Positions 9,066-15,253 of a stretch of 33,403 nucleotides of DNA are shown here, one piece after another. This DNA comes from Gemmatimonadota bacterium (GTDB lineage: Bacteria; Gemmatimonadota; Gemmatimonadetes; Gemmatimonadales; GWC2-71-9), in the NCBI GenBank assembly GCA_003221005.1, contig QHTZ01000061.1, positions 1-33,403 of the forward strand, given 5' to 3'. Every line of letters begins with the position of its first letter. Within the stretch, counting starts at the first letter, position 1. A model generated the notes under the pieces. The model was not told the DNA's origin. It was given only the letters and a program-made list of their open reading frames with translations, and made no database searches. A program made the translations under genes and the position numbers.

Positions 9066-9071
9066 AATATA
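9066..9071 (-). promoter_or_regulatory. Candidate -10 element of a leaderless promoter
   Basis: The minus strand reads TATATT, then 5 nt, then the ATG at 9060. No ribosome binding site fits between. This is one of the closest matches to a consensus -10 in the window. Confidence 0.5.
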
Positions 9072-9133
9072 GGAACCGAAAACGAAATGGGCCCGGTGCG
9101 CCCGGGCCCGCTTCGACCGACGGAAGGGACTGC

Positions 9134-9334
9134 TCAAACCTTGCGAACGTTTTGCGCCTGCAAACCCTTGGGACCCTGGGCGACCTCGAACTCCACCGTA
9201 TCGCCCTCGGCGAGGCTGCGGAAGCCTTCCGCCTGGATCGCAGTGAAGTGGACGAACACATCCGGACCCGACTCCTGCGCGATAAAGCCAAAGCCCTTCG
9301 CGTCGTTGAACCACTTCACCTTGCCCTTTGCCAT
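9134..9334 (-). CDS. csp: Cold-shock protein, CspA family
   Basis: This is a complete 66-residue cold-shock domain protein, the usual family length. It begins [18 protein letters not shown], containing the RNP1 motif, followed by RNP2 VFVHF, and ends with [15 protein letters not shown]. CspA-type proteins bind single-stranded RNA and DNA and melt secondary structure, at low temperature or constitutively. GGAG lies about 11 nt before the ATG. A sigma-70-type promoter about 155-185 nt upstream gives an mRNA leader of about 150 nt with several hairpins, close in length to the E. coli cspA leader, so post-transcriptional control is likely (inference). Confidence 0.97.
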   Translation of the reverse strand: MAKGKVKWFNDAKGFGFIAQESGPDVFVHFTAIQAEGFRSLAEGDTVEFEVAQGPKGLQAQNVRKV

Positions 9335-9410
9335 ACTGTGCCAAACTCCGAACTGAGGGGCACTGCCCCGGAATAGAACGTCGCTGGTCACCGCGACCAG
9401 AGACGGGCTC

Positions 9411-9443
9411 AAACAAAAACCGCGAGACCAGTGGTCCTCGCGG
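9411..9443 (-). terminator. Terminator-like hairpin inside the csp leader
   Basis: On the minus strand CCGCGAG and CTCGCGG (9420-9443) form a stem whose inner part GACCACTGGTC is also self-complementary. It is followed directly by a T-rich run (TTTTTGTTT, 9419-9411). This is the form of an intrinsic terminator, but it lies between the promoter and the cold-shock gene. It may be an attenuator. A second hairpin just downstream (CTGGTC, 5-nt loop, GACCAG; about 9386-9402) can compete for the same CTGGTC/GACCA sequence. Confidence 0.6.
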
Positions 9444-9492
9444 TGCGCAGACAAACCGGTGACGGTGCCACGTATTGCTTGAACCGGGGGCA

Positions 9493-9521
9493 AAAGTAGG
9501 GTTCTGTGGCGGCCCTGTCAA
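9493..9521 (-). promoter_or_regulatory. Sigma-70-type promoter of the cold-shock gene
   Basis: The minus strand carries TTGACA (9521-9516), a 17-nt spacer and TACTTT (9498-9493). Transcription would start near 9486, leaving a leader of about 150 nt before the ATG at 9334. The 5' part of this leader and the region to 9594 hold no gene. Confidence 0.7.
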
Positions 9522-9594
9522 TACCGCTCGCGGCCTAAACGGTCGCCCCTCAGGAGCTTGCGGGCGACACCGCCAACATGCCAGCATCGAAGCA

Positions 9595-10134
9595 TCATTG
9601 CGACACCGTGGGAGATGCCGCCTTGTTGGGCAGGCCGATCGCCGTTCGGAAGTCGCGCAGGGCCGCCTCATAGGCGCGGAGATCGTACAGCAGGCGGGCC
9701 AAGGTAGAGTCGGGTTGCTTCACCGCATCGGCCTCACACTTCGGCGTGAAGCGAATGAGGGTGTCGACCTGCGCGGCGAGGCGGCGCGCCCGGAGCGCGG
9801 TTGAATCCTCGTATGCGGTGGCCTGCATTCTTCCTCTGCCCCTTATCATGAAGCCGCGGGCGGCGCCGCACAGGCCGCCGAGGAGGTGGTCCGCCCGGCG
9901 CCGCCGCAGCGAGTCGCGGCCGGCCATCGTCACGCGGTTCGCAGCGTCCTTTAGCTGGTTGATTCCCCGCCCCACTGTGCGGAGCCCATTCATGAACAGG
10001 GCCTGGGCAGGAGTAGGCACCGTATACAACGGTATCGACTCGGCGCGCGCTGATTCGGGGAGCAGCGGTGGCGCCGGCTGCTGCGCAGCGGCCGAGCCGG
10101 CGATCACGCAGAGCAGCAGGGCGAGGCATCGCAT
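9595..10134 (-). CDS. Small secreted protein of unknown function
   Basis: I do not recognise this 179-residue protein. The ATG at 10134 opens a signal peptide (MRCLALLLCVIAGSAAAQQ) with a likely cut after AAA or AAAQ. The mature protein is predicted mainly helical (GLRTVGRGINQLKDAANRV, ALRARRLAAQVDTLI, ARLLYDLRAYEAALRDF) with two Cys residues. The helical part resembles that of the secreted protein encoded at 10776-11231, so the two may have related roles around one envelope process (inference). It starts 19 bp from the divergent gene at 10154 and shares a compact palindromic promoter region with it. Confidence 0.7.
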   Translation of the reverse strand: MRCLALLLCVIAGSAAAQQPAPPLLPESARAESIPLYTVPTPAQALFMNGLRTVGRGINQLKDAANRVTMAGRDSLRRRRADHLLGGLCGAARGFMIRGRGRMQATAYEDSTALRARRLAAQVDTLIRFTPKCEADAVKQPDSTLARLLYDLRAYEAALRDFRTAIGLPNKAASPTVSQ

Positions 10135-10147
10135 AACATGTTATACT
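10133..10147. promoter_or_regulatory. Compact divergent promoter with 12-bp palindrome
   Basis: ATAACATGTTAT (10133-10144) is a perfect palindrome overlapping the start codon of the minus-strand gene. Towards the plus strand it leads into TGTTATACT, an extended -10 (TG, one base, TATACT at 10142-10147) whose transcript would begin at about the ATG at 10154. Towards the minus strand TATAAC (10145-10140) lies 5 nt before the ATG at 10134. The two -10 elements overlap, so both genes may be transcribed leaderless and in competition. The palindrome could also be an operator. Confidence 0.5.
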
Positions 10148-10153
10148 CTCACT

Positions 10154-10774
10154 ATGACGGTTCCCGCAACGTCGCGCCAGACCCGCACTTTTGAAGATCG
10201 CGCCGACGCCCTGGCGCATTTCTTCCTCCGCGCCGGCGAGGCGCCGCGGCTCGTCGCGTACGACGATGCGGCCGGATGTCCCCTCGACCAGGGCCTGGCC
10301 GCGATCGAGTGGACTGCGGCCGTCGGCATCCTCGCGGAGGGCGACCTCATCCACGCCGCCCGCCTCGGCCCCGACGCTGCGGCCGCCGTCATCGAGCGCA
10401 AGGAGGGGGACCAGCGGGTGTACATGTATTTCGGCCCGCGCATGGACGCCCCGCCCGCCGATCCGTACGAGGGCACGCTGCTGTACGATCAGCCCGGCGT
10501 GCGCGCATACATCTTCGCTCAGCGCGTTCACGCCATCGCCCATTTCCTACGCGCCACCCAGGGCGTCGGGGCGGTCATCGCCATGCTGGGGCGGCGCGCG
10601 CCCGAGCTGCGGCACATCCGGCGCTGGCTGCGCGCCCTCTTCAGCGAGCCGATGGAGTCCGGCTCCACGCAGCTTGCGGCGGCGTGGTTCGCCGCTGGAG
10701 GCGCCGGCTACCTGTTTCTCCCGTCGCACGCTGACGAGCCCTACCGCTACGACGAAGTCGGCATAGACGCCTGA
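10154..10774 (+). CDS. Conserved-looking cytoplasmic protein of unknown function
   Basis: I do not recognise this 206-residue protein. It has no signal peptide or membrane helix. The sequence alternates helices and strands (for example GDQRVYMYFGPRMDAPP and GVRAYIFAQRVHAIAHFLRA) and ends in an acidic tail (SHADEPYRYDEVGIDA). The start is the ATG at 10154, preceded at 6 nt by TATACT and by no ribosome binding site. The following secreted-protein gene starts 1 bp after its stop, so the two are co-transcribed. Codon use and length support a real gene. Confidence 0.7.
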   Translation: MTVPATSRQTRTFEDRADALAHFFLRAGEAPRLVAYDDAAGCPLDQGLAAIEWTAAVGILAEGDLIHAARLGPDAAAAVIERKEGDQRVYMYFGPRMDAPPADPYEGTLLYDQPGVRAYIFAQRVHAIAHFLRATQGVGAVIAMLGRRAPELRHIRRWLRALFSEPMESGSTQLAAAWFAAGGAGYLFLPSHADEPYRYDEVGIDA

Positions 10775-10775
10775 C

Positions 10776-11231
10776 ATGGTGCACTCGCTGCTGGTGCTGT
10801 GGGCGGCTCTCGCCGCCCAGGCGCCGGATTCGGCGACGCGCGCTCGCTACGCGACGGCGCTGCGAGCCCTGAGCGACTCCCTGAGCGCCGTGGAGGCAGC
10901 CGCCGCGCAGTTTCGCGCGGATCTGGTCACCGCCTCGCGCGACCTCGTCATCTCTCGCGCGTCGCGGCTGACCCAGCGGTGCGCTGGCGCCCTCGCTGGT
11001 ACCCCACCGGTCGACTCCCTGGCCGCGGCCCGGACTGGGCTGCGCCGCGACCTCGCGACGCTGCGCGCCGCATTGGTACGCTGCGGCCGAGATTTCGACG
11101 CCGGCCCGTGGGGTGCGCGCGTCGATTCACTGAAGGCCTGGGCGCCCTACCGCTTGGCGCGCCTCGGCGAGGCGGTGCAGCGCTATCGCCTCGCGGCGCG
11201 CGCGTTCGGGCGCCGCGCCGGCATCAAGTGA
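10776..11231 (+). CDS. Small secreted helical protein of unknown function
   Basis: This 151-residue protein starts at the ATG at 10776, one base after the upstream TGA, so it is in an operon with the gene at 10154. A short signal peptide (MVHSLLVLWAALAAQAP) is followed by long Ala/Arg-rich helices (ARYATALRALSDSLSAVEA, LAAARTGLRRDLATLRAALV) with two Cys (QRCAG, VRCGRDF) that may pair. It looks like a periplasmic helical bundle. Family unknown. It resembles in general make-up, though not clearly in sequence, the secreted protein encoded at 9595-10134. Confidence 0.65.
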   Translation: MVHSLLVLWAALAAQAPDSATRARYATALRALSDSLSAVEAAAAQFRADLVTASRDLVISRASRLTQRCAGALAGTPPVDSLAAARTGLRRDLATLRAALVRCGRDFDAGPWGARVDSLKAWAPYRLARLGEAVQRYRLAARAFGRRAGIK

Positions 11232-11305
11232 TGTTGGAACGTGCACGGTGTGGATACACAACTCCACATCGTGTGGACGGCCACCGCAACGGCCAGTCCG
11301 GGCGC

Positions 11306-11348
11306 GGGTTAGCGTCCACAGCCGATGCACACGAAAGTGAGCTAACCC
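11306..11348. repeat. 8-bp inverted repeat upstream of the ncRNA promoter
   Basis: GGGTTAGC (11306-11313) and GCTAACCC (11341-11348) are perfect inverted copies separated by 27 bp. They lie between the end of the secreted-protein gene and the -35 box at 11365. There is no T-run after them, so a factor-independent terminator is unlikely; an operator or a long hairpin at the mRNA end is possible. The rest of 11232-11364 shows no gene. Confidence 0.4.
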
Positions 11349-11364
11349 GAAGAAATATCGGCAC

Positions 11365-11392
11365 TTGCGCGTTTTGGGCCGGCTCCTATATT
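11365..11392 (+). promoter_or_regulatory. Promoter of the candidate non-coding RNA
   Basis: TTGCGC (11365-11370), a 16-nt spacer and TATATT (11387-11392) form a good vegetative promoter. Transcription would start at about 11399. No plausible start codon with an open frame follows before the terminator at 11786. Confidence 0.55.
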
Positions 11393-11398
11393 CACCCC

Positions 11399-11829
11399 AC
11401 GCGCTTTGAAGGGAAGGGTCGAGACCTCGTGTCTTGACTACGCCTCCAAGGCGGGTCCGAGCGGAAATTCCGGGGAGGCCGCCGACGCAAACAAGGGCTC
11501 AGGCGGCCGGCGATCCGGGAGCGGCTCTCCGGCTCGGATTGACGGGGCCAGTCGCGTGTCCCGTCCTCGCCGACGCGGTGCCTCGGCGAGCAGTGCGGAG
11601 GGTCGGTCCGCGACCCGATCTGACCCGTAGCACCCATACCGGTGAACCTTGCGGCCCGGCCAGGCTGCTTGGGGATCGAAGCCGGAGCTCCTGTTCGCCC
11701 TACCGAGCGACGCATCAGTCAACCGGCGGCGACAGGACGAAGAACGGAGGGAGCAATCCCCCGGCTCCGGGTAGCCGGTATGCAGAGCCCCCGGGCGGCC
11801 TATCGCGCCGTCCCGGGGGCTTTGGCTTT
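11399..11829 (+). ncRNA. Candidate structured non-coding RNA, class not identified
   Basis: About 430 bp between a promoter and a strong terminator hold no convincing protein but many stable stems. From 5' to 3': GTCGAGAC/GTCTTGAC, an 8-bp hairpin at 11418-11438; GGCCGCC/GGCGGCC with an 18-nt loop; CTCGCCGA/TCGGCGAG, a perfect 8-bp hairpin; and GGGTC/GACCC. A nested long-range domain then runs from CATACCGG near 11633 to CCGGTATG near 11782, enclosing GGGGAT/ATCCCC and CCTGTTCGCC pairing with GGCGACAGG (one bulged T). I could not match it to RNase P RNA, tmRNA, SRP RNA or 6S RNA by their conserved boxes. It converges on rtcB. Long open frames across it on both strands look like shadows. Stems are seen directly; that this is a functional RNA is inference. 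Confidence 0.5.
11786..11829 (+). terminator. Strong intrinsic terminator (possibly bidirectional)
   Basis: AGCCCCCGGG (11786-11795) pairs perfectly with CCCGGGGGCT (11812-11821), extended inside by CGGC/GCCG, and is followed by TTTGGCTTT. The T-run is on the plus strand, so it mainly ends the candidate ncRNA. Since rtcB stops at 11833 on the other strand, the same hairpin may also end the rtcB transcript. Confidence 0.8.
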
Positions 11830-11832
11830 CCC

Positions 11833-13284
11833 TCAACCCTTGATCACGCCGACCGGTTTGATCTGCGCCACCTTCCGGCCGATGCCGGCGGCGTGCACCA
11901 CATCGACCACGCGCGCCACGTCCTTGTATGCCTCAGGGATCTCCTCGTCCACCGTGGCCCGCGTCGCCGCGCGTACGAGAATACCCTGCGCTTCGAGCTC
12001 CTTCGGCACGTTGCGCTGTCGAGCGAGCTGTTTCGCCTTGTGGCGGCTGAGGCGGCGGCCGGCACCGTGGCAGCTGGATCCGAAGGTCTCGCGAAACGCG
12101 CCTTCGGTGCCCAAGAGCACGTACGAGTAGCGACCCATGTCGCCCGGGATCAGGACCGGCTGGCCGAGGTCGCGGAACCGAGGCGCGAGCTCGGGATGCC
12201 CCGGGGGGAACGCCCGGGTAGCGCCCTTGCGGTGCACACACAGCCGCCGCGCTTCCCCGCCCACCTCGTGCGTCTCGTGTTTCGCGATGTTGTGGCACAC
12301 GTCGTACACGAGGTGCGTCCGATCACCGGCCTCGCCGAATACGCGGACCAGCGCGCGGCGCGCGTAGTGCGCCATGATTTGGCGGTTGGCAAACGCGTAG
12401 TTCGCCGCCGCGTTCATCGCCCCCCAGTAGCGGCGGCCCTCCGGCGAGCCGATCGGCGCGCAGCAGAGCTGTGGGTCGGGCAGGGCGATGCCGTAAGTGT
12501 CCGCGGCGGCGAGCATGGTGTCGAGATAATCGTCGCACACCTGATAGCCGAGCCCACGGGAGCCCGAGTGGATCAAGACCGTGACGATGCCTGCGTCGAG
12601 CCCGAGCCGCTCGGCTGCGGGCTCGTCAAATCGCTCCGCCACGTACCCGACCTCGACAAAGTGGTTGCCGCTTCCCACCGTGCCCAGCTGGTCCTTGCCG
12701 CGCTCCTTGGCCCGCTCGGACACGCACTCGGGGTCGGCGCCGGGGAGTGTGCCGTTGGCCTCGATCGCGTCGAGGTCCGCCTCCCGTCCGTACCCTTGCG
12801 CCACCGCCCAGCGAGCGCCCTCGCGCAACACCTGGTTCAGCTCGCGACGCTGGAGCCGTAGATCGGACCGCGACGCGCCCACGCCGGAGGGAATGGTTGC
12901 GTACAAGGCATCCACGAGCTCCTTGAGCCGCGGCCGGACGTCGCCGATCCCGAGCGAGGTGGCGAGCAGCCGGACGCCGCAGTTGATGTCGTAGCCCACG
13001 CCCCCCGGTGACACTACCCCCTCATCCTCGTCGAACGCGGCCACCCCCCCGATCGGAAACCCGTACCCCCAGTGGATGTCGGGCATGGCGATCGCCGGGC
13101 CCACAATCCCCGGGAGGTGTGCCACGTTCGCCACCTGCCGCACCGCCTGGTCCCCCTCGAGATCGCGCATCAGACCTTCGTCGGCGAAGATCAGCCCCTC
13201 GGTGCGCATCCCGCCCTGGCGGGGCACGCGCCAGCGGTACCGGTCGGCGCGCTCGACGCGCGGGATCGCCCCCGCCCCACTCAT
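11833..13284 (-). CDS. rtcB: RNA ligase RtcB (3'-phosphate/5'-hydroxyl)
   Basis: This complete 483-residue RtcB joins RNA 2',3'-cyclic phosphate or 3'-phosphate ends to 5'-hydroxyl ends using GTP and Mn. Metal and active-site motifs are all present: DINCGVRLLAT with the metal-binding Cys, GSGNHFVEVG, IHSGSRGLG, CHNIAKHE, and HRKGATRAFPPG, whose His carries the GMP intermediate in characterised RtcB proteins. The C-terminus VGVIKG is typical. The ATG at 13284 overlaps the TGA of the archease gene (ATGA), so the two are translated in tandem; archease activates RtcB by promoting guanylylation. In bacteria the enzyme serves RNA repair or tRNA healing rather than essential splicing. Length and motifs indicate an active enzyme. 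Confidence 0.98.
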   Translation of the reverse strand: MSGAGAIPRVERADRYRWRVPRQGGMRTEGLIFADEGLMRDLEGDQAVRQVANVAHLPGIVGPAIAMPDIHWGYGFPIGGVAAFDEDEGVVSPGGVGYDINCGVRLLATSLGIGDVRPRLKELVDALYATIPSGVGASRSDLRLQRRELNQVLREGARWAVAQGYGREADLDAIEANGTLPGADPECVSERAKERGKDQLGTVGSGNHFVEVGYVAERFDEPAAERLGLDAGIVTVLIHSGSRGLGYQVCDDYLDTMLAAADTYGIALPDPQLCCAPIGSPEGRRYWGAMNAAANYAFANRQIMAHYARRALVRVFGEAGDRTHLVYDVCHNIAKHETHEVGGEARRLCVHRKGATRAFPPGHPELAPRFRDLGQPVLIPGDMGRYSYVLLGTEGAFRETFGSSCHGAGRRLSRHKAKQLARQRNVPKELEAQGILVRAATRATVDEEIPEAYKDVARVVDVVHAAGIGRKVAQIKPVGVIKG

Positions 13285-13676
13285 ACGTCGAACACGAGCG
13301 TCGCGCGCAGGCCCCCCCCTTGGTCGTCCCGCTGGACCGTCGCGTCGTGGTGCGTCACTGCCTTGACCTCGCGCGCGGCGGTGTGCCGGGTGGGATCGAA
13401 CTGCTCGCCCAGCACCCCCGCCGGTCCGGCGCGTGCCGGGACAAACCGCTCCGCGTCGTACAGGTACAGGGCGCCGGCGAGGAAACGCACCAGCCGCTCG
13501 CCGGCGTCCTTCCCGCGTGACTCGATGGGCCGCTCTTGCTGCGCCCGGACTGCGCTCGAGCCCACGAGCAGCTCGCGCAGGGCGTCGATCCCCGCCGCGC
13601 GCAGGCCGGCTTCGTCGGGCGCCACGAGCTCGACCGCGATGTCGGCGGTGTGGGGCACGAAACGGTAAGGCGTCAT
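13281..13676 (-). CDS. Archease, activator of RtcB
   Basis: This 131-residue protein, close to the usual archease length of about 140, starts at the ATG at 13676. Family marks are FVPHTADIAVELVAPDEAGL at the N-terminus and a C-terminal part with EVKAVTHHDATVQ, GGLRATLVFDV. The conserved acidic residues that bind a metal and assist RtcB guanylylation are seen in HTADIAVE and at the terminal Asp. The 4-bp overlap with rtcB and the known partnership make the call very sure. No ribosome binding site is obvious before the ATG. Confidence 0.95.
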   Translation of the reverse strand: MTPYRFVPHTADIAVELVAPDEAGLRAAGIDALRELLVGSSAVRAQQERPIESRGKDAGERLVRFLAGALYLYDAERFVPARAGPAGVLGEQFDPTRHTAAREVKAVTHHDATVQRDDQGGGLRATLVFDV

Positions 13677-13721
13677 GGAGCGGCGTGAGAGAGGTGGCAC
13701 CGGGAGGCGACCCTGGCCGAG

Positions 13722-13862
13722 GTGAATGACGCCCTGTGTGGCGCCCGCTGCTCTGCGCAGCTTGCGGGCTCGGAGACAGACGAGTTCGTGGTGCGTGAGC
13801 TGCTGCTGACGGTGATCCAACAGATCGACCGCGCGGCGGCAGCCGTGCGAAGGCTCTCTTAG
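13722..13862 (+). CDS. Possible small protein, 46 residues
   Basis: A GTG at 13722 opens a 46-codon frame ending TAG at 13860-13862. It encodes NDALCGARCSAQLAGS, then ETDEFVVRELLLTVIQQIDR and AAAAVRRLS, which reads as an amphipathic helix protein with two near Cys residues rather than random GC-rich translation. The same frame is open upstream as far as 13689 (HREATLAEV before the GTG), so it could start earlier with a rare start codon or be the remnant of a longer gene. GGGAGG lies 14 nt upstream, which is rather far. It fills the gap between archease (divergent) and the acyltransferase (convergent, overlapping by 4 bp). Confidence 0.35.
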   Translation: MNDALCGARCSAQLAGSETDEFVVRELLLTVIQQIDRAAAAVRRLS

Positions 13863-15253
13863 GCACCGTCCCTCGACGTCTTTCGCAGCTGCGGCAGCTC
13901 CGTCTCCAGCTCGTGCGTCTTGTGGAACGGTACTCGCGGCCCGCGGATGGGGAGGAGGTGCGCGATCGAATTGGCGTAGTACTCGAGCAGCGGCCGTGCG
14001 CGCGGCAGCACGACGACGCTGTCTCCGTCGGATACCACCAGGCGGCGCAGCCGCAGCATGCGCCAGGCGCGGTCCCACACGTCCTCGATGCGGGCGCCCC
14101 CCCGCACGACCTTGGCGTTCACCTCGAGCAGCCGGTCGCGCAGCTGGTCCATGCGCTCGAGCAGGGCAGGGCGGGGGATCATCGTCTGTCCGAACGACAG
14201 CAGGGCCGCCGCCGCGAGCGGGACGGGGGTGACGGGAATGACCGCGCCGATCCGGGTCATGGCTTCCTGGGCAAGGCGTTCGAGCTCGGGGAGGCGCCGC
14301 TCCTTGGGCCACGCCAGCACACCCGGGGGCGCCGTGGCGAGCCAGGCGCGGGCGGAGCGCGGGGTCCCGAAGTTGACCGCCGCGCGGCCGTAGCGCTTGA
14401 GGCGGCCAGTGACGAGCCGCGCGAGGTTGCGCGTGATGTATCCGGTCACGGTGGCGAGCTGCGCGATGCGCCCGGGCCGGCGTCCCTGGTCGACCAGCTC
14501 GCGGATGAGGGAACGGTCTTCCAGCACCCGATCGTAGTTGATGGCGACCGGGACGAGCCAGATGTCGCGGGTGAACGTGGGATCGTTCAGCGTAGTGAGG
14601 ATGTAGTCGAGCAAGCCGAGCTTCGGCGATCGCAGTCGTCCGTCGCGCGTCAGGCCGCCCTCGGGGAAGATTCCCTGGGTCACGCCGTTCCGGGTAATGA
14701 GCCGCACGTAGCGCTCCAGCACGGCGTGATAGAGCGGCTCCCGGAACCGTCGCCGCACGAAGTAGGCGCCGAACGACTTGAACACGTACTCGAGCGGCCA
14801 CGCCCGCGCCCACTCGCCCACTGCGTAGCTCACGTGCACGCCGTACGCCAGGACGTACGCGACCACCACGTAGTCGGCGTTCGAGCGGTGATTGATCAGG
14901 TAGACCACGACGTCCTGCTTGGGGATGCGCTCGAGGGCGGCCTCGTCCTGGTAGTCCACGCTCACCTTGTAGAGCAGGTTGATCAGGAGCTTGGCGAGGT
15001 TGTACCCGATCTGGTAATACGACAGGACGTTGAAGTGCGGGACGATCTCGGCGATATACGCGTCGACCTGGAGTCGCACGCGGTCTTCGGGAAGACCGGT
15101 GGTGCGGGCGTGCGCCGCGATGGCGGCGGTGACCACGGGGTCTTGGAGCAGCGCCGCTCGGACGTGGCCGCGCTGCTGGAGCTGATAGCGGGCGAGGCGC
15201 GTGCGGAATTGGTGGACCGTGCGGAGGGCGCGGCGGCGGAACCACCCTCTCAC
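13859..15253 (-). CDS. Glycerol-3-phosphate acyltransferase-like HX4D acyltransferase
   Basis: From the GTG at 15253 this is a 464-residue acyltransferase of the PlsB/GPAT type. Block I is NHRSNADYVV (His-x4-Asp, catalytic), block II contains FKSFGAYFVRRRF and block III is GIFPEGGLTRDGRL. These proteins transfer an acyl chain to glycerol-3-phosphate at the membrane, the first step of phospholipid synthesis. It is much shorter than E. coli PlsB (about 800 residues), so the N-terminal extension is missing and an alternative substrate cannot be excluded. The GTG overlaps the TGA of the M48 protease gene (GTGA), which decides the start; the open frame upstream is a shadow of that gene. It is the last gene of the six-gene operon. 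Confidence 0.88.
   Translation of the reverse strand: MRGWFRRRALRTVHQFRTRLARYQLQQRGHVRAALLQDPVVTAAIAAHARTTGLPEDRVRLQVDAYIAEIVPHFNVLSYYQIGYNLAKLLINLLYKVSVDYQDEAALERIPKQDVVVYLINHRSNADYVVVAYVLAYGVHVSYAVGEWARAWPLEYVFKSFGAYFVRRRFREPLYHAVLERYVRLITRNGVTQGIFPEGGLTRDGRLRSPKLGLLDYILTTLNDPTFTRDIWLVPVAINYDRVLEDRSLIRELVDQGRRPGRIAQLATVTGYITRNLARLVTGRLKRYGRAAVNFGTPRSARAWLATAPPGVLAWPKERRLPELERLAQEAMTRIGAVIPVTPVPLAAAALLSFGQTMIPRPALLERMDQLRDRLLEVNAKVVRGGARIEDVWDRAWRMLRLRRLVVSDGDSVVVLPRARPLLEYYANSIAHLLPIRGPRVPFHKTHELETELPQLRKTSRDGA

Noticed and set aside
11248..11320. DnaA-box-like sequences (TGTGGATAC, TGTGGAC, GTCCACAG), possible origin
   Set aside because: Only one is a near match to the consensus, spacing is irregular, and no dnaA, dnaN or AT-rich unwinding region is near.
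11399..11829. Identity as RNase P RNA or tmRNA
   Set aside because: Fragments resemble RNase P (GAGCGGAAATTCCGGGG) and tmRNA (GGATTGACGGGG), but the other invariant boxes, the tRNA-like end and a tag-coding frame are absent.
11434..12861. Long plus-strand open frame of 475 codons
   Set aside because: It is antisense to rtcB in a GC-rich region and its translation is Arg/Pro/His-rich with no domain; rtcB on the other strand is certain.
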